Assembly (NCBI GenBank): GCA_022844565.1
Contig: JALHLK010000050.1
Coordinates: 1-33,570, forward strand
Source: Saprospiraceae bacterium
GTDB lineage: Bacteria > Bacteroidota > Bacteroidia > Chitinophagales > Saprospiraceae
Reading direction: 5' to 3'
DNA: 33,570 nt
Shown: positions 1-8,788 of the stretch, one piece after another
Position numbering within the stretch: the first letter of the stretch is position 1
Layout of the letters: every line of letters starts with the position of its first letter
Made by a program: the position numbers and the translations under genes
Notes under the pieces: generated by a model
Told to the model about the DNA's origin: nothing
The model's input: the letters and a program-made list of their open reading frames with translations, nothing else
Databases searched by the model: none

Positions 1-50
1 CCCCTTCACGCTGATGGTACTGCCTTATGGTGGGAGAGTAAGTAGTTGCC
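1..50 (+). rRNA. rrf: 5S ribosomal RNA, 3' end only
   Basis: The first 50 bases match the conserved 3' part of bacterial 5S rRNA: the GATGGTACTGCC segment, then GGTGGGAGAGTA and a final GTTGCC that would pair with the missing 5' end. A rho-independent terminator follows directly. The 5' part of the gene and presumably the rest of an rrn operon lie left of the window. The exact 3' end could be off by a few bases. Confidence 0.85.
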
Positions 51-56
51 TATTTT

Positions 57-93
57 TTTAAAAGTCTTGAGTCTAACTCAGGACTTTTTTTTT
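57..93 (+). terminator. Rho-independent terminator of the rRNA operon
   Basis: An 11-bp stem (AAAGTCTTGAG at 61-71, CTCAGGACTTT at 77-87, one G-U pair) closes a 5-base loop and is followed by a run of T. It sits about 10 bases after the end of 5S rRNA, as expected for the end of an rrn transcript. Confidence 0.85.
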
Positions 94-184
94 GCCCTGT
101 TTTAAGCATTCTTCGAAATAAGTAGGTTACATTAATTTTTAAAAATCATAAAACTATAGAGCCTCAAAAGCAATAAGTTTTAGG

Positions 185-847
185 TTAAAACCACATTGTT
201 ATATTTGAGATTAACCAAGTCATACTATTTGAAGGCAAATTATTTTTATCTTTAAAGATTGTACTACTCGATAAAAATTGCCGACCTTCAAATCTAATAA
301 GAGCGTTTTCATTAATCTTGATATTTAAACATAATCCAGCACTATAGATTTCTTTACTATCTATTCCATCTAAGGATGCAATCTGAATATTATTTGGATC
401 ATTAAAATATTCTAATCTTCCTGAAAGTGACAATTTTTCAGTAAATGAATACCGACCTATGATATTACTTTGCCACCAAACATTATTCGTGGGTTTGAAA
501 GGATTATATGTTTTGATTTGATTACCTAAATATATACATGTTGTAGCTGACAGTTTATTTTTAGTATATATCCAAAAAAAATCGGTAAAATATCTCATTT
601 TAAATTCGGGTAGAAATACAGCCGTTTCATTGCCTATATAAGTATTCCAATTCAGTAAGTTATGGTCATTCAATTTGAATTCTATTTGAGTGCCAATAGA
701 TTTATTCTTATTAACATCTACTATTTGCTGCCACCCATTTATTAAGTACAAATAGGCTTTCACTTTTTTACTTATCGGTACTGTTAGCTTCAAACCTGCT
801 AAATAATAAGGTACATACTCTGGGGCTAGACTTCTTGTATACATCAA
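185..847 (-). pseudogene. Beta-barrel porin (BBP2/OmpL-like), 5'-truncated remnant
   Basis: The 220 codons read as the C-terminal part of an outer-membrane beta-barrel: alternating amphipathic strands, many aromatics and a terminal Phe (…ITMWF), typical of BAM-inserted proteins. The beginning (YTRSLAPEYVPYYLAGLKL) resembles an internal segment of the Bacteroidota BBP2 porin family, whose members are usually 350-400 residues, so roughly the first 130-150 residues are absent. There is no signal peptide. The frame stays open upstream only to a stop near 905, through sequence that does not look like porin. The apparent start is TTG at 847 or ATG at 844. I infer a decayed gene left next to the rRNA operon. 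Family assignment is moderate; a short functional barrel is unlikely without an export signal. Confidence 0.6.
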
Positions 848-1274
848 ATGATCTTTAGATTTTATATAGCTTTTTCGAAATAAAAGTAGAAACAGAATTA
901 AAGCTTATTGTTTAACACAAATTTCACCTATTCAATATTTAAAATAATGTGCAAAAAACCCTAGCTTCATCTTTACATCAGGTGTGATCATATATATTTA
1001 AAACCTATTCAACACCTAAGGTTTTATAAAAGTTGATTTCACGATTCTATATTTGCTTAATTTACATAGGTAATTTTTGTAGGTGGTGACCGTCAAATAG
1101 TTGACTTTCCCTTTTCTTGGTACCATCTTTGATTTTGATACTTTCGCGACCGATGGAATTCATTTTTCCAACTAATTTGACTTTATAGCGAATAAGGCCA
1201 GATAGTTTTAACGCATCTTTTAGTACATTCGGACTTGGTGAAGATGTTGTATTGTGTTAATTTATTATATAGTT
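848..1274. other. Largely non-coding stretch with one gene remnant
   Basis: These 427 bases separate the porin remnant from the DUF2452 gene. Positions 848-1061 are very AT-rich and I see no gene, tRNA or clear promoter there. Positions 1062-1256 contain the fragment described separately. Confidence 0.6.
1062..1256 (-). pseudogene. Unrecognised 64-codon coding fragment without a start
   Basis: Between two in-frame stops on the minus strand lie 64 codons that look like real protein: a basic, alternating pattern (LIRYKVKLVGKMNSIGRESI) followed by KIKDGT and FDGHHLQ. Composition is less AT-rich than the surrounding spacer. There is no plausible start before an internal Met about halfway in, so this looks like the 3' end of a gene whose front is gone, or a frameshifted tail. 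It ends about 18 bases beyond the DUF2452 stop. I do not recognise the family. Confidence 0.35.
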
Positions 1275-1745
1275 TTATAAATCTATTTGTGATACCTGTC
1301 TTACTATGTTCCAGGTATGATCTGCTAAAAGGTTTACTTCTGCGACAAAACTGTAAGGTAAAGATTTACCCCACTCTTCTGGACTCACCATTGATAATAC
1401 ATAGGTGCTATTACTTTTTTCATATAAGAAATAGACTTCGCCAACAATAGGTTTTACACCTACATCAGCTTTATATATCATTTCAGAAATAGAAATTCGT
1501 TCATGTATTACTTGTGCTTGTTTTATGAGTGTTTCTACCTGTTCTTTTATTTGCTGAAGTTGATTTCCTGTTTGTTGGTACATAGCTTTCATGGCATTAC
1601 CTTTATTTCTGCCTTTATCCATAGGCCGGATAATTGCACTTCCTACATGGTGGGCATAGGGTAGTAAACTCGGTTTATCTGTTATTTTGTCTTCACTTAT
1701 TGGATTGAAAAAGGATTCTTTAGGTGATTCTATATTATTTTCCAT
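1275..1745 (-). CDS. DUF2452 family protein
   Basis: The 156-residue product matches the DUF2452 family of Bacteroidota: an N-terminal NPI motif, the hallmark LLPYAHHVGSAIIRP around residues 27-41, a long helix rich in Gln/Lys (about 55-90), and the VLSMVSPEEWG segment ending in LLADHTWNIV. It is probably cytosolic, since there is no signal peptide or membrane segment. Function is unknown; the family is DUF-only. It starts 6 bases after the ribB stop in the same direction, so it is probably co-transcribed with ribB and the glycosyltransferase. Confidence 0.85.
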   Translation of the reverse strand: MENNIESPKESFFNPISEDKITDKPSLLPYAHHVGSAIIRPMDKGRNKGNAMKAMYQQTGNQLQQIKEQVETLIKQAQVIHERISISEMIYKADVGVKPIVGEVYFLYEKSNSTYVLSMVSPEEWGKSLPYSFVAEVNLLADHTWNIVRQVSQIDL

Positions 1746-1751
1746 TAAATT

Positions 1752-2867
1752 TTAGTATTCTACGTATTCAACAATTTCAAGGCCATAACCTATTAAGCCA
1801 ATTCTTCTTTTGGTATGGTTTGACAAAAGGTTTATTTTTGACACTCCAAGATCTCTTAATATTTGTGCCCCAATTCCAAAGTCTCTTTGTTCTTCCGACT
1901 TTGTTTCACTTTTTACGTCTGAATTATCTAAATTTTGTAAAAGCTTTAATATTGAATCTTTTTTTTCGCTATGCCTCATATATAGTAAAATTCCCGATCC
2001 TTTTTTTGCTATTTTTTCAAGAGACTTCGCAATACTATTATCATACCCTTCAAATAGTATATTGAGAGCATCTTTGGTTTCTCCAGAAGAATGAACTCTC
2101 ACTAAAGCAGGAACGTCACTGTCAAAGGTGCCAATGTGAAAAGCGATATGTAAATCTTCTGTTGTAATTTGTCTATAAACAGTAACATCAAAAGTACCAA
2201 ATTCAGTATTAATTTTAGTCTTTAATTCTGTTTTAATAATTCTCTCATGATGCATTCGATAAGCTACAAGATCCTTAATTGATATAATTTTTAAATCAAA
2301 TTTTCGTGCTACATCTATTAGTTGTGGTAACCTCGCACAACTTCCGTCTTCGTTTAGGATTTCCACTAAGACACCAGCAGGATATAGCCCAGCAAGAATT
2401 GCAAGGTCCACAGCAGCTTCAGTATGGCCTGTTCGCCTAAGCACACCTCCTTTTCTAGAGATAAGTGGAAAAATATGACCCGGCCTTGCGAAATCACTTC
2501 CTTTTATATCATTATCAGTCATTGCTTTTATACCTGTAGATCTATCATATGCTGATATGCCAGTAGTACATCCTTGCCCTATCAAGTCTATTGAAACAGT
2601 AAATGCAGTGTGGTGAACAGCTGTATTATCCCTCACCATTAGGTCTAAATCTAGTTCCTTGGCTCTTTCTTCGGGTATAGGCGTACAAATTAAGCCTCTG
2701 CCGTTAGTCGCCATAAAGTTTATGATCTCAGGCGTTACAACTTCTGCAGCACAAATAAAGTCACCTTCATTCTCTCTATCTTCATCATCCACGACAATTA
2801 TGACTTTACCAGCCTTAATATCATCAATAGCTTCTACAATTGTATTTAGTATAAAATCTTGTTGCAT
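1752..2867 (-). CDS. ribB: 3,4-dihydroxy-2-butanone 4-phosphate synthase with degenerate GTP cyclohydrolase II-like domain
   Basis: The 371-residue protein makes the four-carbon unit of riboflavin from ribulose 5-phosphate. Residues 1 to about 202 are a complete RibB domain with the acidic [10 protein letters not shown] loop (27-36), the RPGHIFPL motif (128-135) and [12 protein letters not shown]. Residues about 210-371 have the fold signature of GTP cyclohydrolase II (VRVHS near 256, [14 protein letters not shown], a [11 protein letters not shown] end). The cysteines that bind the catalytic zinc in RibA are missing: the stretch after HSS contains none. So only the RibB activity is expected, and a separate RibA should exist elsewhere. 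The frame is intact. It lies 19 bases after the glycosyltransferase gene and 6 before DUF2452. Confidence 0.93.
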   Translation of the reverse strand: MQQDFILNTIVEAIDDIKAGKVIIVVDDEDRENEGDFICAAEVVTPEIINFMATNGRGLICTPIPEERAKELDLDLMVRDNTAVHHTAFTVSIDLIGQGCTTGISAYDRSTGIKAMTDNDIKGSDFARPGHIFPLISRKGGVLRRTGHTEAAVDLAILAGLYPAGVLVEILNEDGSCARLPQLIDVARKFDLKIISIKDLVAYRMHHERIIKTELKTKINTEFGTFDVTVYRQITTEDLHIAFHIGTFDSDVPALVRVHSSGETKDALNILFEGYDNSIAKSLEKIAKKGSGILLYMRHSEKKDSILKLLQNLDNSDVKSETKSEEQRDFGIGAQILRDLGVSKINLLSNHTKRRIGLIGYGLEIVEYVEY

Positions 2868-2886
2868 AAGAATAATTAACTTTTAT

Positions 2887-4068
2887 TTACGTACTTTGTT
2901 TTATTAATGACGCAAAAATAAAATTTAATTTTTCATTTATTTCTTTCCAGTTATAATTGTTTTTAACAAATTTTAATGCGTTGAATTGAATTTTGTCGTA
3001 TAACTCAGAATCATTCAATAATACATGGATTGCACTAACCATATTATCTACGGTATCAGCAATGAGTATGTCTCCTCCGTGTTCTGCATTGATAGCGTTG
3101 TTCACGAAGGATGTTGTAATGCAGGGCCGACCCATTGCCATAGCTTCTAATATTTTGTTTTGTTGCCCGGTACCATTAAACAAGGGGGCAACATGAATTT
3201 TACCTTCATTGTAAGCTGACCTGATGTCTTCTCTCCAACCTGATAGTGTTACATATTCTGATTGAATTTTTAATAATCTCAGACTTGGACGTGCTCCAGC
3301 TATTAGACAAGTGATTTTTTTATTATATTTTTTATTATATTTTTTAAGTATCTCGTTAACCAAAATTTCTACAGCTTCTACATTTGGAAGATAACCTAAA
3401 TTTCCTACAAATACTAGGTCGTATTTTGGTCTTGAGTTTGAAGGTGTAAAGTATTCATTATCAATTCCGTTTGGGACCACACTAATTGTTCTTGAGTCTT
3501 TAATATGTAGAAGGTTTTTATCTTGTTCACTTATTATCGTAAAAGCTTCAAATTGTGTAGATATCTTATTTTCAAATTGCTTGATTCTATTACTCTCTAA
3601 TTTATAGATCCATTTTACATACCAAGGAGAAAGATTTACTCTTCTTTCCATTCCTACTCCAAAAGCGTCCATATAATCCAGTGTGGAAGGAATTTTTATA
3701 CCCTGAGCATACATGGCCATTCGATACAATTGACAATACATAATATCGATTTTATATCTGATAATTTGGGCCTTGATCCTTTCATGAAATTTTGATTCGT
3801 ATAATCCAAGACATTGAAGAGGTATATCCTTTTGGTAGTTTTTTATGATATTTATCACCAAAGTTGGAACATCTACATGTATATATTCTATACGTTTACA
3901 ATAATTATACATTTCTGCCATATCAGATTCAGAAGGAACTTGATCACATACACTAAATAAAAATATTTCATGATCTTCAGAAAGTTGTTTTATCTGATGA
4001 AATATCCTTAGTTTATCGCCTCTTTCTAAAGGATAAGGAAACCTTGATGTGAGTACAGCTATTCTCAA
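2887..4068 (-). CDS. GT-B glycosyltransferase (group 1 family)
   Basis: This is a cytosolic or membrane-peripheral sugar transferase of about 393 residues. The N-terminal Rossmann half begins [20 protein letters not shown]. The C-terminal half has the [14 protein letters not shown] strand-loop, a GWREDI segment, and the nucleotide-sugar motif [15 protein letters not shown]. The layout resembles the sugar transferases linked to exopolysaccharide synthesis. The acceptor cannot be told and no polysaccharide genes are adjacent. I place the start at TTG 4068, because homologues begin M(R/K)[11 protein letters not shown]; an upstream TTG at 4110 would add 14 hydrophobic residues outside the fold. 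ribB follows 19 bases downstream. Confidence 0.88.
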   Translation of the reverse strand: MRIAVLTSRFPYPLERGDKLRIFHQIKQLSEDHEIFLFSVCDQVPSESDMAEMYNYCKRIEYIHVDVPTLVINIIKNYQKDIPLQCLGLYESKFHERIKAQIIRYKIDIMYCQLYRMAMYAQGIKIPSTLDYMDAFGVGMERRVNLSPWYVKWIYKLESNRIKQFENKISTQFEAFTIISEQDKNLLHIKDSRTISVVPNGIDNEYFTPSNSRPKYDLVFVGNLGYLPNVEAVEILVNEILKKYNKKYNKKITCLIAGARPSLRLLKIQSEYVTLSGWREDIRSAYNEGKIHVAPLFNGTGQQNKILEAMAMGRPCITTSFVNNAINAEHGGDILIADTVDNMVSAIHVLLNDSELYDKIQFNALKFVKNNYNWKEINEKLNFIFASLIKQST

Positions 4069-4201
4069 AACTAATACTTTAATAAATAAGATTAATGTAA
4101 GATACAACAAAATTCATAAATTGTTGAAAAGCCTCGAAAAAAGAGTATAGTTGAATCAAACTTTTTTCAATTCTATTTAGTATGGATTATACTTTGTGGC
4201 T

Positions 4202-4246
4202 AAAAAAAAAAACCCACATAATTTTTAAAAACTAAGTGGGTTTTTC
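4202..4246 (-). terminator. Rho-independent terminator of the OmpA-family gene
   Basis: AAAAACCCAC (4208-4217) pairs perfectly with GTGGGTTTTT (4236-4245) around an AT-rich loop. On the minus strand it is followed by a long T run (the A run at 4202-4212) and lies about 20 bases after the OmpA-protein stop. It could also work weakly on the plus strand. Confidence 0.8.
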
Positions 4247-4264
4247 TGTATAGAAAATATAATC

Positions 4265-5716
4265 CTACCGAGGGATTAAAGTAAATTCGACTCTTCGATT
4301 GAGTGTTCTACCGATTTCTGTGTTATTATCTGATATAGGTCTTGATTCTCCGTACCCTATTGCATTCATTTTGTTTTTCTGTATTCCTTGAAGTGCCAAA
4401 TACTCAAGGCATGCTTTTGCTCTTTTTTCAGACAATTCTTGGTTAGCCACTGCACTTCCTACATTGTCAGTGTGGCCATTGATCATAAGATTGAAGTCAG
4501 GATATCTATTAAGTATGTTAGCAACTTGCTTCAATATTCCATACGACTCAGGTTTTAGTGTTGCTTTTCCAGTTTCAAATTGAACTGCTCTCATAGCTAC
4601 ATCTAATGTCTTCTTATCTTCTTTGGTTATTTCAGGACAACCGTTGTTGCTCACAGGACCTTTAGTATTTGGACATTTATCCAAATGATCTGGTACACCA
4701 TCTCCATCGGTATCTGGACATCCATCATAAATTTTTGGCCCTGATTTTTCGGGACACTTGTCTACATTATCAGGAATGCCATCACCATCTTTATCATTAA
4801 TTTTTTGTTCAGGACATCCGTTATTTGACGCTGGGCCAGGAACATCAGGACATTTGTCTTTATCATCTGGCACACCATCATTATCTTTGTCTAGTACTTT
4901 TACAGGACACCCTTTGTTTTCAATTGGACCAGCCACATTAGGGCATTCATCTTCATTATCTGGTACACCATCTGCATCAGCATCAGGACATCCATTTAGA
5001 TTTTTTAAACCAGGTATTTTAGGACATTTATCTTGATAATCTGCCACACCATCACCGTCAGTATCTGGACAACCATTAAACTGAGGTAATCCTGCAATAT
5101 CAGGACAAAGATCCAATTTGTCTGGGATTCCATCACCATCACTATCGGGCATTGCTTCCTCTTTAACTTCTTTTTCAACTTTTCCAGGGTAAAAAATAAA
5201 GCCCAAGCCATGGTGTAGATTATTTCTATTTTCTGCTAATGAAAAACGATATTCAGATTGAATATTTATGAAAGCATTATCAGCCAATTTGAAATTCACA
5301 CCTAAGCCTACAGGAATCTGCACATTAAACATCCCACCGCTTAATTCTTGAACACCTCCGGCACCAGCTAAACCATATAAACTAACTTTTTCCTTGGAGT
5401 CCATAAAATGATATTGGAATTGTGCATCTAAACTTGCAATTTGTTTGAAATTTTCGGTGATGTTTTGATTAGTTGTATTATTAACATTACCATATTTAAA
5501 TGGGATGTTAAGAAAAAGTTTTTCGGACAAAAACCGATGGTACCCTATTTCAAACCCGTAATGATAGTCTTTGATGGCACCAATATCTCCTCCATTTTGT
5601 GATTGGTAATCTTTTAAAAGTGCCTTAAATGAAATACCATTGGGTCTTGATTTCACTTGACTATTGACATTGAAAAAGAAGGCAACTAAAATTATAGAAG
5701 ATAATAATTTTTTCAT
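4265..5716 (-). CDS. OmpA-family outer membrane protein with thrombospondin type-3 repeats
   Basis: The 483-residue protein links the outer membrane to peptidoglycan. A signal peptide covers about residues 1-19. Residues 20-180 form a predicted eight-strand beta-barrel ending LGFIFYPGKV. Residues about 191-361 hold six calcium-binding TSP3 repeats of the DxDGDGxPDxxDxCP type, each closed by NGCP or a similar pair. Residues about 370-483 form the OmpA peptidoglycan-binding domain with GHTDNVG (414-420) and RTLNRRVEF (470-478), which hold the diaminopimelate-binding Asp and Arg. The gene is monocistronic, with a strong promoter at 5802-5832 and a terminator after it. Such proteins are usually abundant in Bacteroidota. 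Confidence 0.95.
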   Translation of the reverse strand: MKKLLSSIILVAFFFNVNSQVKSRPNGISFKALLKDYQSQNGGDIGAIKDYHYGFEIGYHRFLSEKLFLNIPFKYGNVNNTTNQNITENFKQIASLDAQFQYHFMDSKEKVSLYGLAGAGGVQELSGGMFNVQIPVGLGVNFKLADNAFINIQSEYRFSLAENRNNLHHGLGFIFYPGKVEKEVKEEAMPDSDGDGIPDKLDLCPDIAGLPQFNGCPDTDGDGVADYQDKCPKIPGLKNLNGCPDADADGVPDNEDECPNVAGPIENKGCPVKVLDKDNDGVPDDKDKCPDVPGPASNNGCPEQKINDKDGDGIPDNVDKCPEKSGPKIYDGCPDTDGDGVPDHLDKCPNTKGPVSNNGCPEITKEDKKTLDVAMRAVQFETGKATLKPESYGILKQVANILNRYPDFNLMINGHTDNVGSAVANQELSEKRAKACLEYLALQGIQKNKMNAIGYGESRPISDNNTEIGRTLNRRVEFTLIPR

Positions 5717-5801
5717 TTTTAATTTTTGAGTATTCTGTAAAATATACTTTTATGCTGATTATAAACATCTATGAATTAGATTCTTCTTAGACATTTAGAT
5801 A

Positions 5802-5832
5802 CAAATGTAAAACATTTTATTTATATGACAAA
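5802..5832 (-). promoter_or_regulatory. Bacteroidota-type promoter of the OmpA-family gene
   Basis: On the minus strand a -33 TTTG (5832-5829), a 19-base spacer and a -7 TACATTTG (5809-5802) fit the Bacteroidota consensus TTTG-N19-TAnnTTTG exactly. Transcription would start near 5795, giving an untranslated leader of about 80 bases before ATG 5716. Confidence 0.7.
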
Positions 5833-5918
5833 AAAATATAATATGTTTTTTAATTAATTAAGGGTATTTGCTTAATTATGTTAAATTAATTGGTCAAGTT
5901 TTAATCTATCTCGATTCT

Positions 5919-7025
5919 TTACTTTACAAGATGTTCTGCCAATTCAAGGCCCACTTTACTGCCAATTGCTACTCCCATGCCACCCATTCCGCTTGCTATG
6001 AAGATGGTGTCGGTGTATGATTTGACGCGAGGTATTTTGTCATTTCCAAATCCAAGTATTCCTACATATTGGTGAATAACTTCCACTTTAGTTGTTTTTA
6101 GAATTTTACTATATAGAAAATCAAGAAGGTAGTTGTGTATTTTTTGATTAATTGCTACTTCACTCGAATATTCAGCATCAAAATCTATATTTCTGCCTCC
6201 ACCTAATAGTATTTTATTACCAATTTTTCTAAAATAGACATAACCTTTGTTGAAGTGCACTACTTTGTCCCATCGCAGATCAGGAATATCTTCTGTGATT
6301 AAAACTACATTTCTAACAGGGGTCACATTTGATGATTGAATTACCTGATTTATGTATCCATTTAAGGTTACACCACATTTTCCGAATTTAATTTGACCAT
6401 ATTTTTTTAGATTTATTAAATTTTCAGATGCTATGATTTCGATAATTGTGTCATTTAAAAAATGCACTCCTAAACCAATTGCGATTTGATAAAGATAATT
6501 CATCATTTTCTTAGGGTCAATTCTTCCTTCCTCCCTCATTTCAACACTTTTGGAATGAAATGAATTTGAAATTGATTGTTCGCCTATTTGAAAATAGTTT
6601 TCAATCTTTGTCACATCCAACATCAACGTGTTTAGAAGTATAATATCATCTTTACTAACTTTGGTACCGTCTTCAAACACTTCAGTCCCACCAACTTTAT
6701 TAAAATCCATGATGTTGGGAGGGACCATTTCTAAAAGTTTTTTGCTGCCTTCCCACCTCCTCTCTATAAGTTCAGCGGCAAGAATGATATTTGAATTTTC
6801 AATATCATCTAAAATTTCTGTAGGACTTCCATAGCAAACAAAACCTGCATTTTTTGAACTTGCCCCACCTCCAAGCCATGAATCATCTATTATTAATACT
6901 TTTTTATTAGGTTGCAACTTTTTTAAATGAATTGCGGCATTGATACCGACGATACCACCACCTAATAAAATGTAATCTTGTTCTTTATAAAAATCGAGAT
7001 CCCAAAAACTTAAAGATATATTCAC
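5919..7025 (-). CDS. FAD-dependent oxidoreductase, DAO (D-amino-acid oxidase-like) family
   Basis: The 368-residue flavoprotein has an N-terminal dinucleotide-binding motif LLGGGIVGINAA (about 21-30), an IIDD end of the second strand that would hold the FAD ribose, and the GASSKNAGF segment common to DAO-family enzymes. The C-terminal VGILGFGNDKIPRV and ASGMGGMGVAIGSKVG segments complete the FAD site. No signal peptide is seen, so it is probably cytosolic. The substrate, an amine or amino acid, cannot be named. It stands alone, divergent from the DUF4293 gene across a 106-base AT-rich spacer, and its 3' end faces the OmpA promoter. Confidence 0.85.
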   Translation of the reverse strand: MNISLSFWDLDFYKEQDYILLGGGIVGINAAIHLKKLQPNKKVLIIDDSWLGGGASSKNAGFVCYGSPTEILDDIENSNIILAAELIERRWEGSKKLLEMVPPNIMDFNKVGGTEVFEDGTKVSKDDIILLNTLMLDVTKIENYFQIGEQSISNSFHSKSVEMREEGRIDPKKMMNYLYQIAIGLGVHFLNDTIIEIIASENLINLKKYGQIKFGKCGVTLNGYINQVIQSSNVTPVRNVVLITEDIPDLRWDKVVHFNKGYVYFRKIGNKILLGGGRNIDFDAEYSSEVAINQKIHNYLLDFLYSKILKTTKVEVIHQYVGILGFGNDKIPRVKSYTDTIFIASGMGGMGVAIGSKVGLELAEHLVK

Positions 7026-7099
7026 GTTGAAAATTTCTATAAAATTAATTTTTTTATCCTTTCTATTGATTTTTTTTAATAGAATTTGGCATTTATCAG

Positions 7100-7107
7100 T
7101 ACTTTTG
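7100..7107 (+). promoter_or_regulatory. Putative -7 promoter element for the DUF4293 gene
   Basis: TACTTTTG fits the Bacteroidota -7 consensus TAnnTTTG and lies 24 bases before ATG 7132, giving a leader of under 20 bases. No good TTTG is found at the expected -33 spacing, so this rests on one element. Confidence 0.4.
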
Positions 7108-7131
7108 TTCTTATAAAATCTTAAACAAATA

Positions 7132-7569
7132 ATGATTCAAAGAATTCAATCTATATTTCTTGCTATTTGCAGTCTTGGTTTTGGTAGCCATTTTTTTACT
7201 AATCTTGCTGTTTCTACAGAATCAATTCCAGTTTTAATGGCTGATAAGGTTTATGAAATTCAGGATCACATACTTTTGATCATTTTAACAGTTTTGGGCA
7301 TAATCATAAGTTTTGGAGCCATCTTTTTATTCAACAATCGTCTTTTGCAACAAAAGCTTAGCATTTTTACTATTATCCTTTCAATTTTAGTACCCATCGC
7401 TGCTTTTATTTTGATATATACTGAAAAAACCAATGAAGGAAATCTACAATCTATAGATGATAGTCTAGGACTTTATCTCTGTTTGATACCCGTTATATTT
7501 GGTTTACTTGCTTACAAAAGTATTGGGAAGGATGAGAAGTTAGTGAGATCTATGGATAGATTGCGGTAA
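7132..7569 (+). CDS. DUF4293 family inner-membrane protein
   Basis: The 145-residue protein begins MIQRIQSIFLA and ends DEKLVRSMDRLR, both hallmarks of the Bacteroidota DUF4293 family. Four hydrophobic segments (about 5-25, 45-68, 76-96, 112-130) predict four membrane passes with both ends in the cytosol. Function is unknown. It is the first plus-strand gene after a divergent junction, and the next gene starts 124 bases later. Confidence 0.88.
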   Translation: MIQRIQSIFLAICSLGFGSHFFTNLAVSTESIPVLMADKVYEIQDHILLIILTVLGIIISFGAIFLFNNRLLQQKLSIFTIILSILVPIAAFILIYTEKTNEGNLQSIDDSLGLYLCLIPVIFGLLAYKSIGKDEKLVRSMDRLR

Positions 7570-7693
7570 AGTAGAAACTAGAATTTTGTAGCAGTATTAG
7601 TATTTACTTTTTGTTAGTATGGGTTTGAAAATTTATATTGTTTTTTTTCAATCAAAACATTAAATTGAACGTTTATGCTATATATGCCTTCAG

Positions 7694-8788
7694 ATGCAAA
7701 AAAACGGACTTCATGTAATCTTATTTATATTATTTGTAACTTATTCTTGTACACCAGATAAGTTTTCAGATGAAGCGTTAAAAGACTTAACGAATATAGT
7801 ATATGCTCCAAGAAATTATAATCTCCTTTACCCGGCTAACTTAGGTCAGGCTATTATTCCACAAGATAATCCTTTGACGGAAGATGGTGTCAATTTGGGA
7901 AAAAGACTTTTTTTTGATCCAATCTTATCGGTGGATAGTACAAAATCGTGTGCGTCTTGTCATTTGCCAGAGCTTTCATTTAATGATTCTAAGGCTTTTA
8001 GTCTTGGTGTAAATGGTAGGTTAAGTGCAAGATCTTCTATGCCACTCATCAATTTGGTTTTTACAAAGAACAGTTTTTTTTGGGATGGTCGAGCAAAAAC
8101 ACTTGAGGAACAGGCGTTGTTGCCTGTAGAAGATCCCAATGAATTAAATCATAAGTGGATTGATATTGAGAATTTATTGCGCAAACATACTTTATATCCA
8201 AAACTTTTTAGAAAAGCTTTTGGCATAAAAACTACTGATGAGATAAGCAGAGATTTAACAGTCAAGGCTATAGCACAATTTGAAAGAACGATTATATCTG
8301 GGAATAGCAAATTTGATAAAATAATTCGAGGTGAAGCTCTATTCTCTGATTTAGAGCTATATGGTTACTCCATGTTTATTGATAATGATCCAAATGTCAA
8401 AGATGCAGAATGTGGGCATTGTCACAGTTTGCCATTAGGAACTTCGGATCAATTTTTTAATAATGGGTTAGTCGAAGCACCCACTATGACTGAGTTTAAG
8501 GACATAGGGAGAGCTAAGGTGACAGGAAATATCATTGATAGGGGAAAATTTAAGGCTCCAACATTGAGGAATGTAATTTTTACAGCGCCTTATATGCATG
8601 ATGGACGATTTCAAACAATAGATGCGGTTTTGGACCATTATTCATCAGGTGGTAAAAGTTCACCGAATAAAGACCCTTTGATATATCCTCTAAATTTAAA
8701 TTCTTTTGAAAGAAGGGCTCTGAAGGCATTTATTGAAACGCTGGTTGATACCAGCTTTATGAATGATAAAAGGTTTTTGCCAGAGTGA
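7694..8788 (+). CDS. Di-heme cytochrome c peroxidase (MauG/CcpA family), lipoprotein
   Basis: The 364-residue periplasmic enzyme should reduce H2O2 or oxidise a related substrate with two c-type hemes. A lipoprotein signal ends at Cys19 (FVTYSC). Heme motifs are CASCH (86-90) and CGHCH (240-244). Family landmarks include GKRLFFDP (69-76), FFWDGRAKTLEEQ and KAPTLRNVIFTAPYMHDG (about 287-304), which carries the Met ligand region. Length fits the family. Its stop overlaps the GTG start of the PIN-domain gene by 3 bases (GTGA), so the two are likely translated together. ATG 7694 is chosen because it begins the signal peptide. Confidence 0.93.
   Translation: MQKNGLHVILFILFVTYSCTPDKFSDEALKDLTNIVYAPRNYNLLYPANLGQAIIPQDNPLTEDGVNLGKRLFFDPILSVDSTKSCASCHLPELSFNDSKAFSLGVNGRLSARSSMPLINLVFTKNSFFWDGRAKTLEEQALLPVEDPNELNHKWIDIENLLRKHTLYPKLFRKAFGIKTTDEISRDLTVKAIAQFERTIISGNSKFDKIIRGEALFSDLELYGYSMFIDNDPNVKDAECGHCHSLPLGTSDQFFNNGLVEAPTMTEFKDIGRAKVTGNIIDRGKFKAPTLRNVIFTAPYMHDGRFQTIDAVLDHYSSGGKSSPNKDPLIYPLNLNSFERRALKAFIETLVDTSFMNDKRFLPE

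Noticed and set aside
4758-5211. Plus- and minus-strand open frames inside the OmpA gene
   Set aside because: They arise from the repetitive TSP3 coding sequence read in other frames; the OmpA frame alone has family motifs.
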